The notes under the pieces are model-generated. The model saw nothing but the letters and a program-made list of their open reading frames with translations, did no database searches and had not been told where the DNA came from. Below are positions 26,708 to 35,151 of a stretch of 64,000 nucleotides of DNA, piece after piece. Position 1 is the stretch's first letter; each line of letters starts with the position of its first letter. The stretch comes from Streptococcus constellatus subsp. constellatus (GTDB taxonomy: Bacteria; Bacillota; Bacilli; Lactobacillales; Streptococcaceae), in assembly GCF_023167545.1 (NCBI RefSeq), contig NZ_AP014647.1:868001-932000 (forward strand), in the 5' to 3' direction. Position numbers and translations under genes: made by a program.

Positions 26708-27361
26708 CTAGATAGACATTGTTTTTAAATCTTCCGACACAATTACGTCACCAGCTGTTTTTTCAAGGACTTCTTCCAGAGTGACGCCGGGTGCTAATTC
26801 TTTTAGCAGGAATTTACCATCTTGAAAGCCAAATACCGCTAGTTCTGTGATGACTAAATCCAAAACTCCTTTAGCTGATAGAGGCAATGTGCACTCTTTC
26901 AGCAATTTTGACTGTCCATCAACAGTTGTATGTTGGATGGCAGCGATAACTTTTTTAGCACCAACGAGAAGATCCATAGCCCCTCCCATTCCTGGCGCGA
27001 ATTTGTCAGGAATAATCCAGTTTGCAATACTGCCATCTTGGCTGACTTCTAGCGCTCCTAAAACTGTCGCATCAACATGACCTCCACGAATAATAGCGAA
27101 AGAAGTTTGAAGATCAAATAAAGACGCTCCTGGTAAAAGAGTAATGGGGGCTCCACCAGAGTTGGCCAGATTCGCATTGTAGTTTTCTTTTGTCGGTGTC
27201 TCACCAAAACGAAGTGCCCCATTTTCTGCTTGAAGAATCACATTCACACCTTCAGGAATGTAATCAGCAGAAGCGTTCGGAATCCCAAAACCAAGGTTGA
27301 TGACATCTCCATCCTTAAATTCAAGTGCGATACGTCTTGCAATAATTTCTTTTGGTTTCAT
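26708..27361 (-). CDS. 3-oxoacid/butyrate-acetoacetate CoA-transferase, subunit B
   Basis: 217 aa beta subunit of a family I CoA-transferase (AtoA/ScoB type), moving CoA between short acyl-CoAs and free acids. The catalytic Glu is in LQAENGALRFGE (~51), and GGHVDATVLGALEV and KFAPGMGGAMDLV-like segments follow. One base separates it from the alpha gene, as in classic two-subunit enzymes. Substrate preference (acetate, butyrate, acetoacetate) cannot be read. Confidence 0.92.
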   Translation of the reverse strand: MKPKEIIARRIALEFKDGDVINLGFGIPNASADYIPEGVNVILQAENGALRFGETPTKENYNANLANSGGAPITLLPGASLFDLQTSFAIIRGGHVDATVLGALEVSQDGSIANWIIPDKFAPGMGGAMDLLVGAKKVIAAIQHTTVDGQSKLLKECTLPLSAKGVLDLVITELAVFGFQDGKFLLKELAPGVTLEEVLEKTAGDVIVSEDLKTMSI

Positions 27362-27362
27362 A

Positions 27363-28085
27363 TTACACTACCCCTGCAAATTTTTTTGTCTCCGTCCAGA
27401 GGTCCCCCATCATTTCATGATGTTCTTCAGCAGTCAAACTTTTAACAACATAATCTACAAGGATTCCTGGAATGTATATATCGTTGGGATCGATTTCACC
27501 AACTTCAACAATGTCATTAGTTTCGACAATGACTGTATCAGCTGCAAGCGCTAGCTGCAATGAAATATTTTTAGTTGTACCGTCAATATATAAATTACCA
27601 TATTTGTCTGACTTGGTAGCTTTAATCAAAGCAACATCGATTTTCAAAGGATCATAAACCAGATATTCTCTGCCATTACGGACTACTTTTTCATAGTCAT
27701 TTTCCAAAATAGTACCTACACCAGTAGGAGTCAAGACAGCTCCTAAACCGGCTCCAGCAGCGTGAAGTCGTTCCACCACAGTTCCCATTGGTGTGAACTC
27801 AACTTCCATATCACCGCTAAAATATTCATGTTGCACTGCTGCAGAAGTTCCCACATGAGCAGCGATGTATTTTTTTACTTGGTGGTTTTCGCATAAACGA
27901 CCAACACCAACTTCTTTACCGGGTTGTGAAGTCACCACCGATACTATTGTTAAGTTTTGTTGATTTTGTCGAATCAGCTCTTCAATGAGTTCAAATGGTT
28001 CACCTACCCCAAGAAAGCCTGAGATGCCAACCATATCGCCAGATTTAATCTTAGAAATTGCTTCTGGTAATGTTACAATGTGCAT
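27363..28085 (-). CDS. 3-oxoacid/butyrate-acetoacetate CoA-transferase, subunit A
   Basis: 240 aa alpha subunit (AtoD/ScoA-like). The N-terminal SGDMVGISGFLGVGEP is the CoA-binding glycine-rich loop; SDKYGNLYIDG and EVGEIDPNDIYIPG are family signatures. It sits between the crotonase gene (17 bp) and the beta subunit, in one operon. Confidence 0.9.
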   Translation of the reverse strand: MHIVTLPEAISKIKSGDMVGISGFLGVGEPFELIEELIRQNQQNLTIVSVVTSQPGKEVGVGRLCENHQVKKYIAAHVGTSAAVQHEYFSGDMEVEFTPMGTVVERLHAAGAGLGAVLTPTGVGTILENDYEKVVRNGREYLVYDPLKIDVALIKATKSDKYGNLYIDGTTKNISLQLALAADTVIVETNDIVEVGEIDPNDIYIPGILVDYVVKSLTAEEHHEMMGDLWTETKKFAGVV

Positions 28086-28102
28086 ACCACTACCTCCACC
28101 TA

Positions 28103-28882
28103 CTATTTGCGATTAAAAACAGCTTTGCGCTTTTCTACAAAAGCATGCATCCCTTCTACTTTATCCTCTGTAGAGAACAACAATGCTTCTGCTTCAGTTT
28201 CGAGCCTAATAGCATTTTTAAGTGGAAGTTCTGAGCCAACCTGAATAACATGTTTAGCTTTCTCTACTGCTAACGGTGCATTCTTCATAATTGCAGCAGC
28301 CAATTCTTCAGCTGAAGTTAACAGTTCTTCAGCTGAAACCAACTTGTTAAGAATTCCTAGTTCGTAGGCTTCTTGACCTTTCACTGTACGAGCAGTGAAA
28401 ATCAATTCTTTCGTACGGCTTGTTCCAATCAAACGAGACATACGTTGAGTACCAGCGAATCCCGGAATAATGCCCAAGCCAACTTCTGGAAAGCCAACAA
28501 CTGTCTTTTCAAATCCAATACGGATATCTGTCGAAAGTGCTAATTCCATTCCTCCTCCAAGTGCATACCCATTGAGCACTGCAATTGTTGGTTGACGTAA
28601 GTCAGAAAGTCGAGTAAAAGTATTGTTTGCAAATGTCATATATTCAAAAGCTTGAATTGGCGACATCACGTCCATTTCTTTAATATCAGCTCCAGCTACA
28701 AATGCCTTTTCTCCTACCCCTGTTACAATCACAACACGGATTTCTTCACTTTGTTCAACTTGATCAAGAACATCATTCAGATCAGTTAATACTTGAGAAC
28801 TCAAAGCATTTAATGCTTCAGGACGATTAATCGTAATGTAGCCGATGCTGTTTTTTACTTCTAGTAAAACAGTTTTACTCAT
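28103..28882 (-). CDS. Enoyl-CoA hydratase (crotonase family)
   Basis: 259 aa, hydrates trans-2-enoyl-CoA such as crotonyl-CoA. The oxyanion-hole segments are AFVAGADIKEM (~61-71) and ALGGGMELALSTD (~104-116); the acidic residue pair is in GFPEVGLGIIPGFAGTQRM. The length and motifs fit short-chain crotonase. It heads the hydratase/CoA-transferase unit, separated by a terminator from the thiolase unit upstream. Confidence 0.93.
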   Translation of the reverse strand: MSKTVLLEVKNSIGYITINRPEALNALSSQVLTDLNDVLDQVEQSEEIRVVIVTGVGEKAFVAGADIKEMDVMSPIQAFEYMTFANNTFTRLSDLRQPTIAVLNGYALGGGMELALSTDIRIGFEKTVVGFPEVGLGIIPGFAGTQRMSRLIGTSRTKELIFTARTVKGQEAYELGILNKLVSAEELLTSAEELAAAIMKNAPLAVEKAKHVIQVGSELPLKNAIRLETEAEALLFSTEDKVEGMHAFVEKRKAVFNRK

Positions 28883-28924
28883 TTTAATGCTCCTACTTAT
28901 AAAATTTGAAATATTAAGTACAGT

Positions 28925-28937
28925 GTCAACAAATACT
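28925..28937. promoter_or_regulatory. 13-bp motif shared with the acyl-CoA dehydrogenase promoter
   Basis: GTCAACAAATACT occurs here on the plus strand and on the minus strand at 32579-32591, with further similarity (GA.CC) beyond one end. Both sites lie upstream of acyl-CoA operons, so this is an operator candidate. The minus strand here also reads TTGACA, which may be the -35 of the hydratase operon. Confidence 0.45.
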
Positions 28938-29007
28938 TGAACCCAAAATGTAAGAGCTTACAATGCTATGATATCCCATTTTTCCATTCTCGTCTACTTA
29001 ATCTTAA

Positions 29008-29044
29008 TTTATAACTCTATAAGTTTAACTTATAGAGTTATAAA
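29008..29044. promoter_or_regulatory. 37-bp perfect palindrome upstream of the hydratase operon
   Basis: The sequence is perfectly symmetrical around 29026 (arms TTTATAACTCTATAAG.. in both directions). It lies 126 bp upstream of the hydratase start and downstream of the thiolase terminator. There is no T run on the minus strand, so it looks more like an operator or cruciform than a terminator. Confidence 0.6.
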
Positions 29045-29073
29045 AAATACTAAGACTTTTTGATTTTCAAAAT

Positions 29074-29131
29074 AAAAAAACAAATTCTACTAAGAATCAT
29101 TTAACATAAACGTCTTAGATGGAATTTGTTT
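29074..29131 (-). terminator. Terminator of the dehydrogenase-HBD-thiolase operon
   Basis: AAACAAATTC (29078-29087) pairs with GAATTTGTTT (29122-29131) and CTAAGA with TCTTAG inside it; seven Ts follow on the minus strand. Confidence 0.82.
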
Positions 29132-29181
29132 TACAGAGTAAAAAAATCAAATGGTAAATTAAATTTAGTAGGTAATTATTT

Positions 29182-30360
29182 TTAACGTTCTACAATAACT
29201 GCTGTGCCCATTCCTCCTCCGATACAAAGAGTTGCAAGACCACGTTTAGCATCGCGTTTTTCCATTTCATGCAACAAAGTAACTAGAATACGGCAGCCTG
29301 ATGCTCCAATTGGATGACCAAGTGCAATGGCACCACCGTTTACGTTTACTTTTTCCGGATCAAGATTTAACTCCTTACCAACAGCACATGCTTGCGATGC
29401 AAATGCTTCATTGGATTCAATCAAATCAAGATCTTCAGTTGTAAAGCCACCTTTTTCAAGTGCTTTACGAGAAGCATAAATTGGTCCGCAACCCATGATT
29501 TTCGGATCTAATCCTGCACTTGCATAGGATTTTATGGTTGCTAAAACAGGAATGCCTAGCTCTTTCGCTTTTTCTGAACTCATGACAACAACTGCTGCCG
29601 CTCCATCGTTGATACCAGAAGCATTACCAGCTGTGACCGTTCCGCCTTCTTTAAAGACAGGGCGTAATTTAGCCAAACCTTCTAGTGAGGCATCTTTTCT
29701 TGGAAATTCATCCGTATCAAAAACAATTGGCTCACCTTTTCTCTGTGGAATAATCACTGGAACGATTTCTTCTTTGAAACGTCCAGCTTCAATAGCTGCC
29801 ACAGCACGTTGTTGTGACTGAACAGCAAAAGCATCTTGGACTTCACGAGAAATATCATACTGTTCAGCAACATTTTCAGCTGTGATTCCCATATGGAAAT
29901 CACCAAAAGCGTCAGTCAGACCGTCGCGTAACATAGTGTCAATCACTTTTGTATCTCCCATACGAGAGCCCCAACGCTGACCTTGAAGAACGTATGGTGC
30001 CTGACTCATATTTTCTGCACCACCTGCTACAATAATATCTGCATCTCCACATAAAATTGCTTGGGCAGCTAATTGAACTGTTTTCAGTCCTGAACCACAT
30101 ACCTTATTCACTGTAAAGGCTGGAGAAGAGACTGGAATACCCGCATTGACACTCATTTGACGTGCTACATTTTGCCCTAGTCCTGCTGCCAACACATTTC
30201 CCATAATCACTTCATCAATTTGTTCTGCTTTCAAATGTGCTCGTTCAATCGCACTTTTAATAACCAAACTTCCCAAATCAACAGCTGAAATATTTTTCAA
30301 ACTTCCACCAAAAGAACCTAATGGTGTACGAACTGCTGATACAATCACTGCTTCTTTCAT
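29182..30360 (-). CDS. Acetyl-CoA C-acetyltransferase (thiolase)
   Basis: 392 aa biosynthetic-type thiolase that interconverts two acetyl-CoA and acetoacetyl-CoA. The acyl-carrying Cys88 is in [11 protein letters not shown], His in [14 protein letters not shown], and the second Cys in [11 protein letters not shown]. The start is preceded by AAGGAGCAAG. It is 17 bp after the 3-hydroxyacyl-CoA dehydrogenase gene. Confidence 0.96.
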   Translation of the reverse strand: MKEAVIVSAVRTPLGSFGGSLKNISAVDLGSLVIKSAIERAHLKAEQIDEVIMGNVLAAGLGQNVARQMSVNAGIPVSSPAFTVNKVCGSGLKTVQLAAQAILCGDADIIVAGGAENMSQAPYVLQGQRWGSRMGDTKVIDTMLRDGLTDAFGDFHMGITAENVAEQYDISREVQDAFAVQSQQRAVAAIEAGRFKEEIVPVIIPQRKGEPIVFDTDEFPRKDASLEGLAKLRPVFKEGGTVTAGNASGINDGAAAVVVMSSEKAKELGIPVLATIKSYASAGLDPKIMGCGPIYASRKALEKGGFTTEDLDLIESNEAFASQACAVGKELNLDPEKVNVNGGAIALGHPIGASGCRILVTLLHEMEKRDAKRGLATLCIGGGMGTAVIVER

Positions 30361-30377
30361 TTCTTGCTCCTTATATC

Positions 30378-31226
30378 TTAATATTTAAAGAAACCTTCCT
30401 TTGTCTTACGACCCAGTTTACCAGCTTCAACCATTTTTTTCAACAATGGAGCAGGACGATATTTTGGATCACCAAATCCATTATTCAATACACCCATAAT
30501 AGCTAAGCAAACATCCAAACCAATCAAATCAGCTAAAGCCAATGGTCCAATAGGATGGTTAGCACCGAGTTTCATAGCTTCATCAATTTCTTCAGCTGTT
30601 GCAACCCCTTCTCCGAGAATGAAAATCGCTTCATTAATCATCGGAATCAACACACGGTTCACCACAAAACCATAAGAATCTTTAACACCAACTGCTGTTT
30701 TACCGATTTTTTCAGTTAATTCACGAACAGCTTTAACGACTTCTTCTGACGTTTGAAGTGCTTTGATTACTTCGACCAATTTCATAACAGGAGCAGGATT
30801 AAAGAAGTGCATTCCAATGACTCGTTCTTGATGTACTGTTGCTGCAGCAATATCTGTGATAGACAAAGATGAGGTATTTGAAGCTAAAATAGTTTCTGGA
30901 GATGTCAATTCATCTAATTGTTTAAAAATACTCAACTTAATATCTCTATTTTCAGTAGCTGCTTCAATAACTAACTGAACATTTTTAGCATCCTCATATG
31001 AAGTTGATGGAATCAGCTTACTCAAAATACTATTTTTATCATCTTCTGAAAGACGACCTTTTTCAACGGAGCGTGTTAGTTGCTTAGTGATATTTCCGAT
31101 GCCTCTTTCAACGAATTCTTCTTTAATATCATTCAAATACACCGTAAAGCCTGATTGCGCAAAAACTTGAGCAATACCACTTCCCATTTGACCTGATCCA
31201 ATGATCATTACGTTTGAAATATTCAA
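30378..31226 (-). CDS. 3-hydroxybutyryl-CoA dehydrogenase
   Basis: 282 aa, NAD(P)-dependent, interconverts acetoacetyl-CoA and 3-hydroxybutyryl-CoA. N-terminal Rossmann motif [14 protein letters not shown], catalytic His/Glu context in [16 protein letters not shown] and the C-terminal [19 protein letters not shown]. The length is that of the short single-function enzyme. Middle gene of the three-gene operon. Confidence 0.95.
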   Translation of the reverse strand: MNISNVMIIGSGQMGSGIAQVFAQSGFTVYLNDIKEEFVERGIGNITKQLTRSVEKGRLSEDDKNSILSKLIPSTSYEDAKNVQLVIEAATENRDIKLSIFKQLDELTSPETILASNTSSLSITDIAAATVHQERVIGMHFFNPAPVMKLVEVIKALQTSEEVVKAVRELTEKIGKTAVGVKDSYGFVVNRVLIPMINEAIFILGEGVATAEEIDEAMKLGANHPIGPLALADLIGLDVCLAIMGVLNNGFGDPKYRPAPLLKKMVEAGKLGRKTKEGFFKY

Positions 31227-31272
31227 TTTTTTCTCCTATCTAGTACGTTACAAAATTTAAAGCGAAAGAATA

Positions 31273-31308
31273 GGAACGATTGAATGATATACACCCCTCA
31301 ATCGCTCC
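31273..31308 (-). other. Stem-loop between the dehydrogenase and HBD genes
   Basis: In the minus-strand RNA an 11-bp stem (GGAGCGAUUGA with UCAAUCGUUCC, one G-U) lies in the 91-bp gap. There is no U run after it. Processing signal, partial terminator or mRNA stabiliser are possible. Confidence 0.4.
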
Positions 31309-31317
31309 TTTTCGTCA

Positions 31318-32526
31318 TTATACAAATGCACCTAAGCCAGTGATTTCACGACCAACAATCAAAGCGTTGACTTCATGAGAACCTTCATAAGTGTAAACTG
31401 CCTCAGCGTCTGCAAAGAAGCGTGCAACGTCTGTTTCAAGAGTAATTCCATCGCCTCCACATGTTTCACGAGCAAGAGCCACCGTTTCACGCATGACAAG
31501 TGAATTGTGCATTTTAGCAAGAGCAGAATTTAACATCAATTCATTACCCGCTTCTTGCATTTCAGCGATACGAACTGAATAAGCGATTGCTGCCACAGCG
31601 TTTGCTTGCATTCTAGCCAATTTTTCTTGAATAATTTGGAATTTAGCAATAGGACGTTTGAATTGTTGACGATTTGTAGCGTATTTCAAGGCTGCATTAA
31701 ATGATCCGCAAGTTATCCCCATAGCGATATGAGCCACATCAGCACGAGTAAATGTAAGAATACGAGCTACATCTGCAAATCCATTGATATTTACTAAACG
31801 GTCTGAATCTGGAACTTCAACATTTGTCATGGTAATATGACCATTTCGAACACACCGAAGTGCAATTTTATGTTGGATGACTTCTACATCGTAACCAGGA
31901 GCTCCCTTACGAACGATAAAGCATTTAACCTTACCATCCGCAACATCGCGAGCAAATACTGGGATAATATCTGCTGTATCTGAACCACCAATCCAACGTT
32001 TTTCACCATTAAGAATCCATTTATCTCCAACACGTTCAGCAGTTGTTGCGAGTCCACCTGCAATGTCTGAACCCGAAAGTGGCTCTGTCAAAGCAAAACA
32101 TCCTTGCCAATCAAATGCTGCTAATTTAGGAAGAAATTCTTTTTGTTGGCGTTCATCACCACCGAGCAAGATTGTATTATAGCAAAGTCCGCCATGAACA
32201 GTATAGAATGTAGCCATTGATGTATCAAAACGAGCCAATTCCAAGTAAAGGAATGCGATATAAAGTTCTGATGGTTTGTAGCTGCCTTCACGTCCCTCAA
32301 ACAATTTAGGATTGTTCATAATTTGTGCACCCTTGGCAACTGTGTAAAATTGTTCAAATGGAAAATCAGGTTTTTCCCAATGTTCATTGATAACAGGACG
32401 AAGATGTTTTTCAATCAAACGACGAGTTTCTTGCAAAACTTCTGCTTCTCCTAATGTCAAACCATCTGCATAATGGAAAAGATCTTCAGGATATAGTTCA
32501 CGTAAAATTTCTTCTTTGGTTGCCAT
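31318..32526 (-). CDS. Acyl-CoA dehydrogenase (glutaryl-CoA dehydrogenase-like)
   Basis: FAD flavoprotein of about 402 aa. FAD-binding motif FALTEPLSGSDIAGG, WIGGSDTADI, and catalytic Glu in TYEGSHEVNALIVGREITG, a C-terminus typical of the glutaryl-CoA/ACOX4-like branch rather than butyryl-CoA dehydrogenase. AGGAG eight bases upstream sets the start at 32526; the longer frame to 32568 begins inside a cre-like site. First gene of the dehydrogenase-HBD-thiolase operon. No electron-transfer flavoprotein genes are nearby. Confidence 0.9.
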   Translation of the reverse strand: MATKEEILRELYPEDLFHYADGLTLGEAEVLQETRRLIEKHLRPVINEHWEKPDFPFEQFYTVAKGAQIMNNPKLFEGREGSYKPSELYIAFLYLELARFDTSMATFYTVHGGLCYNTILLGGDERQQKEFLPKLAAFDWQGCFALTEPLSGSDIAGGLATTAERVGDKWILNGEKRWIGGSDTADIIPVFARDVADGKVKCFIVRKGAPGYDVEVIQHKIALRCVRNGHITMTNVEVPDSDRLVNINGFADVARILTFTRADVAHIAMGITCGSFNAALKYATNRQQFKRPIAKFQIIQEKLARMQANAVAAIAYSVRIAEMQEAGNELMLNSALAKMHNSLVMRETVALARETCGGDGITLETDVARFFADAEAVYTYEGSHEVNALIVGREITGLGAFV

Positions 32527-32553
32527 AGTATGGACTCCTTTGTAATAGTATGA

Positions 32554-32568
32554 TAAGAGCGCTTTCAT
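32554..32568 (-). promoter_or_regulatory. cre-like site 1 (CcpA)
   Basis: Minus strand ATGAAAGCGCTCTTA, 14 of 15 with the cre consensus WTGNAANCGNWNNCW. It is 28 bp upstream of the dehydrogenase start, where it would block transcription. Confidence 0.65.
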
Positions 32569-32578
32569 TTTAAGGCTC

Positions 32579-32591
32579 AGTATTTGTTGAC
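32579..32591 (-). promoter_or_regulatory. Second copy of the shared 13-bp motif
   Basis: The minus strand reads GTCAACAAATACT, identical to 28925-28937 but in the opposite orientation relative to the genes. It overlaps cre-like site 2. Confidence 0.45.
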
Positions 32592-32599
32592 GCTTTCAT
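32585..32599 (-). promoter_or_regulatory. cre-like site 2 (CcpA)
   Basis: Minus strand ATGAAAGCGTCAACA, 14 of 15 with the cre consensus, 31 bp (about three helical turns) from site 1. Confidence 0.6.
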
Positions 32600-32740
32600 T
32601 TTATATCGAACACGCTATAATGTCTACTTAAGATAAATTAAACTTCCCATAAGCTAGTGTTATACATGCTGATTTTAGTGGATTTTCAAAGGTTAAAATC
32701 TAAATTTTCCAAATAAAAAAATTTTCAGATTCTAAAAATT

Positions 32741-32776
32741 TCTTTATAAAATTCAAGAATTTTATAAAGATTTTTT
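32741..32776 (+). terminator. Terminator-like hairpin upstream of the flavoenzyme gene
   Basis: 14-bp arms (32741-32754 and 32757-32770) with only two bases between, then TTTTTT in the plus direction. No gene ends here on plus, so it may be an attenuator or a simple palindrome. It falls in the 346-bp divergent gap, which also contains the palindrome CTACATGTAG and the cre-like pair. Confidence 0.45.
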
Positions 32777-32842
32777 CCACTACATGTAGCGGCCAGATCA
32801 ATTTTACGGAGCAAAATACAGGCAATTTCAGAATAGATGTGC

Positions 32843-32848
32843 TACAAT
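32843..32848 (+). promoter_or_regulatory. Extended -10 of the flavoenzyme gene
   Basis: TGC-TACAAT 25 bp before the start; the -35 is weak. Confidence 0.5.
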
Positions 32849-32872
32849 ATTTGTAAAAAACGGAGGAAAATC

Positions 32873-34189
32873 ATGTTAATATATGATCTAATTGTCATTG
32901 GTTTTGGTAAAGCTGGAAAAACATTAGCAGCCAAAATGGCAATGCAAGGAAAAAAGGTTGCTTTGATTGAACGCAGTAAAGCTATGTACGGCGGAACTTG
33001 CATCAATATCGCTTGTATTCCAACCAAAACCTTACTAGTAGCTGCAGAAAAAGGATTATCTTTTGAAGAAGTAATGACTGAGAAAAATGCGGTTACTAGC
33101 AGACTCAATGGGAAAAATTACGCAACTATTAGTGGTGCTGGAGTCGATATTATTGATGCAGAAGCTCATTTTCTATCCAATAAGGTAATTGAAATTGTCT
33201 CAGGTAACCAAAAACAAGAATTAACAGCTGAAAATATCGTCATCAATACAGGTGCTATCTCTAACATTCTACCAATCCCAGGACTTACTACATCAAAAAA
33301 TGTTTATGATTCAACAGGTATTCAAAACCTTGATAGACTACCTAAAAGTCTTGGAATTCTTGGCGGTGGGAATATCGGTCTTGAATTTGCTGGTTTGTTC
33401 AATAAATTAGGAAGCAAGGTCACTGTTCTTGATGCTGCCGATACCTTTCTACCACGTGTAGAACCTTCTATCGCTGCCATGGCCAAACAATACATGGAAG
33501 AAGATGGCATTGAAATTCTTCAAAATGTCTTTACTCAAGAAGTTAAAAATGATGGTGACGAGGTGATTGTCGTTACTAAAAATAAAAGTTTTCATTTTGA
33601 TGCGTTGCTTTATGCTACCGGTCGCAAGCCAAATATTGAACCATTAAAGCTAGAAAATACAGATATTCAAATAACAGATCGTGGTGCTATCCAAGTTGAT
33701 AAGCATTGTCAAACTAGTGTTTCTGGCGTTTTTGCTGTTGGAGATGTCAACGGTGGATTGCAATTCACCTATGTCTCATTAGATGATTTCCGTATAGTTT
33801 TTAGTTATTTAGCAGGTGACGGCTCATACACACTTGATGATCGTAAAAATGTACCGACTACCATGTTCATCGCTCCACCACTCGCTCAAATTGGTCTAAC
33901 TGAAGCACAAGCTAAAGAACAAGGATTGCCTTATGCAACTAAAGAAATTCCAGTTTCAGCTATGCCACGTGGACATGTCAATGCTGACCTCAGAGGAGCA
34001 TTCAAAGCAGTTGTAAACACAGAAACTAAAGAAATTCTTGGCGCTACTATCTTCTCACAAGGAGCTCAAGAAATTATTAACATTCTAACTGTAGCTATGG
34101 ACAACAACATACCATATACTTATTTCACAAAACAAATCTTTACTCATCCAACCCTAGCTGAAAACCTTAACGACTTGTTTGCGATTTAG
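32873..34189 (+). CDS. RclA/Har-type flavin disulfide reductase (probable hypothiocyanous acid reductase)
   Basis: About 438 aa pyridine nucleotide-disulfide oxidoreductase. FAD motif IVIGFGKAGKTLA, redox pair C43/C48 in GGTCINIACIPTK, NAD(P) motif LGGGNIGLEFAG, FAD-binding AVGDVNGG and the C-terminal dimer domain with IFTHPTLAENL. The overall pattern is the RclA group, whose streptococcal member Har detoxifies hypothiocyanous acid; that function here is an inference. CGGAGG fixes the ATG at 32873. The residue between the two active-site cysteines is Ala where I would expect Gly. Confidence 0.85.
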   Translation: MLIYDLIVIGFGKAGKTLAAKMAMQGKKVALIERSKAMYGGTCINIACIPTKTLLVAAEKGLSFEEVMTEKNAVTSRLNGKNYATISGAGVDIIDAEAHFLSNKVIEIVSGNQKQELTAENIVINTGAISNILPIPGLTTSKNVYDSTGIQNLDRLPKSLGILGGGNIGLEFAGLFNKLGSKVTVLDAADTFLPRVEPSIAAMAKQYMEEDGIEILQNVFTQEVKNDGDEVIVVTKNKSFHFDALLYATGRKPNIEPLKLENTDIQITDRGAIQVDKHCQTSVSGVFAVGDVNGGLQFTYVSLDDFRIVFSYLAGDGSYTLDDRKNVPTTMFIAPPLAQIGLTEAQAKEQGLPYATKEIPVSAMPRGHVNADLRGAFKAVVNTETKEILGATIFSQGAQEIINILTVAMDNNIPYTYFTKQIFTHPTLAENLNDLFAI

Positions 34190-34281
34190 TGATGGTAATT
34201 GAGTTGTCATCAAAATTTAACACGAGTCGTTTTACTTTCAGCTAACGAAAAAGGTTAAGCAAAAACTTCCTGAATAATGAA

Positions 34282-34326
34282 AAAAGCTTAAAATCAACGT
34301 TTTTAATAACTTGATTTTAAGCTTTT
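34282..34326. terminator. Bidirectional terminator between the flavoenzyme gene and srtA
   Basis: 16-bp perfect arms (34282-34297/34311-34326), with A/T-rich flanks on both sides. Confidence 0.8.
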
Positions 34327-34384
34327 CTATTGTTAGCTACTTAATTTTGACTAAAAACGGAATCTTTGCCCAGCTTCTTTTATT

Positions 34385-35128
34385 TTATAGTTGCATTTGA
34401 TTATATGTTTTACTAAATGCATTCAAAATTTCTTTTGGAGCATCCTCGTAAGAAGTTTCTCCTTCTAGTGTTCCTTTAACAATCGTTCGCGAAGTAGCTG
34501 CAGCATCTTCGCAAGTCACTAGCGTTACCTCATTGACTCCTTCACGATCATTAATCACATCTACTCTGTCAGGTGAAACATTTTCAACAGAAGTAATGGA
34601 ATAAGTATATATCTTCTCTTTATCTGTTAGGTAAATCTTCATTCCGGCTTTTGCACGATCTAACGGAGAAAATAGCATATTACTTGCACCTGTAATTCCA
34701 AACACATGGTGACTCGCCAATGCATAATTCCCTTTCCCCATTTGTTGCGTTTCTTTCATAGTACCTGCACCATAATAAAGCCCTACATTATCCAAGCCTT
34801 TAAAGATTGGTAGATTCATTGAAAGTTCTGGGATAGCAATTCCTCCAATAACTGGTAATTGCTGAGCTCGCCATTGAGCATTAATCACATCTTCAGTTGA
34901 CAATGATTTTACTTTGTCAAAGTTAAAGCTGGTTTTGGCTTTTTTATTTTTATTAATCTTATCTTTTGAAACATTGCTCACTTGATACCTATTGGTATGC
35001 CAGACCATAATCATATTACGAATAGAAGAGTTGAAAATAAGTGCAAGCGCTACAATAATTAGCAATGTCGCAACAATATTAATCAGAATATTTTTTCTTT
35101 TATTATGTTTTTTTCTTCTTGATGACAT
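34385..35128 (-). CDS. srtA: Sortase A
   Basis: Class A transpeptidase that anchors LPXTG proteins to peptidoglycan, membrane-bound and facing outward. 247 aa: basic N-terminus, one transmembrane segment (~14-33), then the sortase barrel with His in ALASHHVFG, catalytic Cys in TLVTCED and Arg in TSRTIVKG. It is 23 bp downstream of gyrA, the usual streptococcal arrangement. Confidence 0.97.
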   Translation of the reverse strand: MSSRRKKHNKRKNILINIVATLLIIVALALIFNSSIRNMIMVWHTNRYQVSNVSKDKINKNKKAKTSFNFDKVKSLSTEDVINAQWRAQQLPVIGGIAIPELSMNLPIFKGLDNVGLYYGAGTMKETQQMGKGNYALASHHVFGITGASNMLFSPLDRAKAGMKIYLTDKEKIYTYSITSVENVSPDRVDVINDREGVNEVTLVTCEDAAATSRTIVKGTLEGETSYEDAPKEILNAFSKTYNQMQL

Positions 35129-35151
35129 AACATTTCCTTTTATCTAGTTTA

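Noticed and set aside
32602-32622. Plus-strand TATAAT at 32616 as a promoter for the flavoenzyme gene
   Set aside because: No -35 at a usable distance (the TTGACG upstream is 23 bp away) and a terminator-like hairpin follows; the closer TACAAT at 32843 is preferred.
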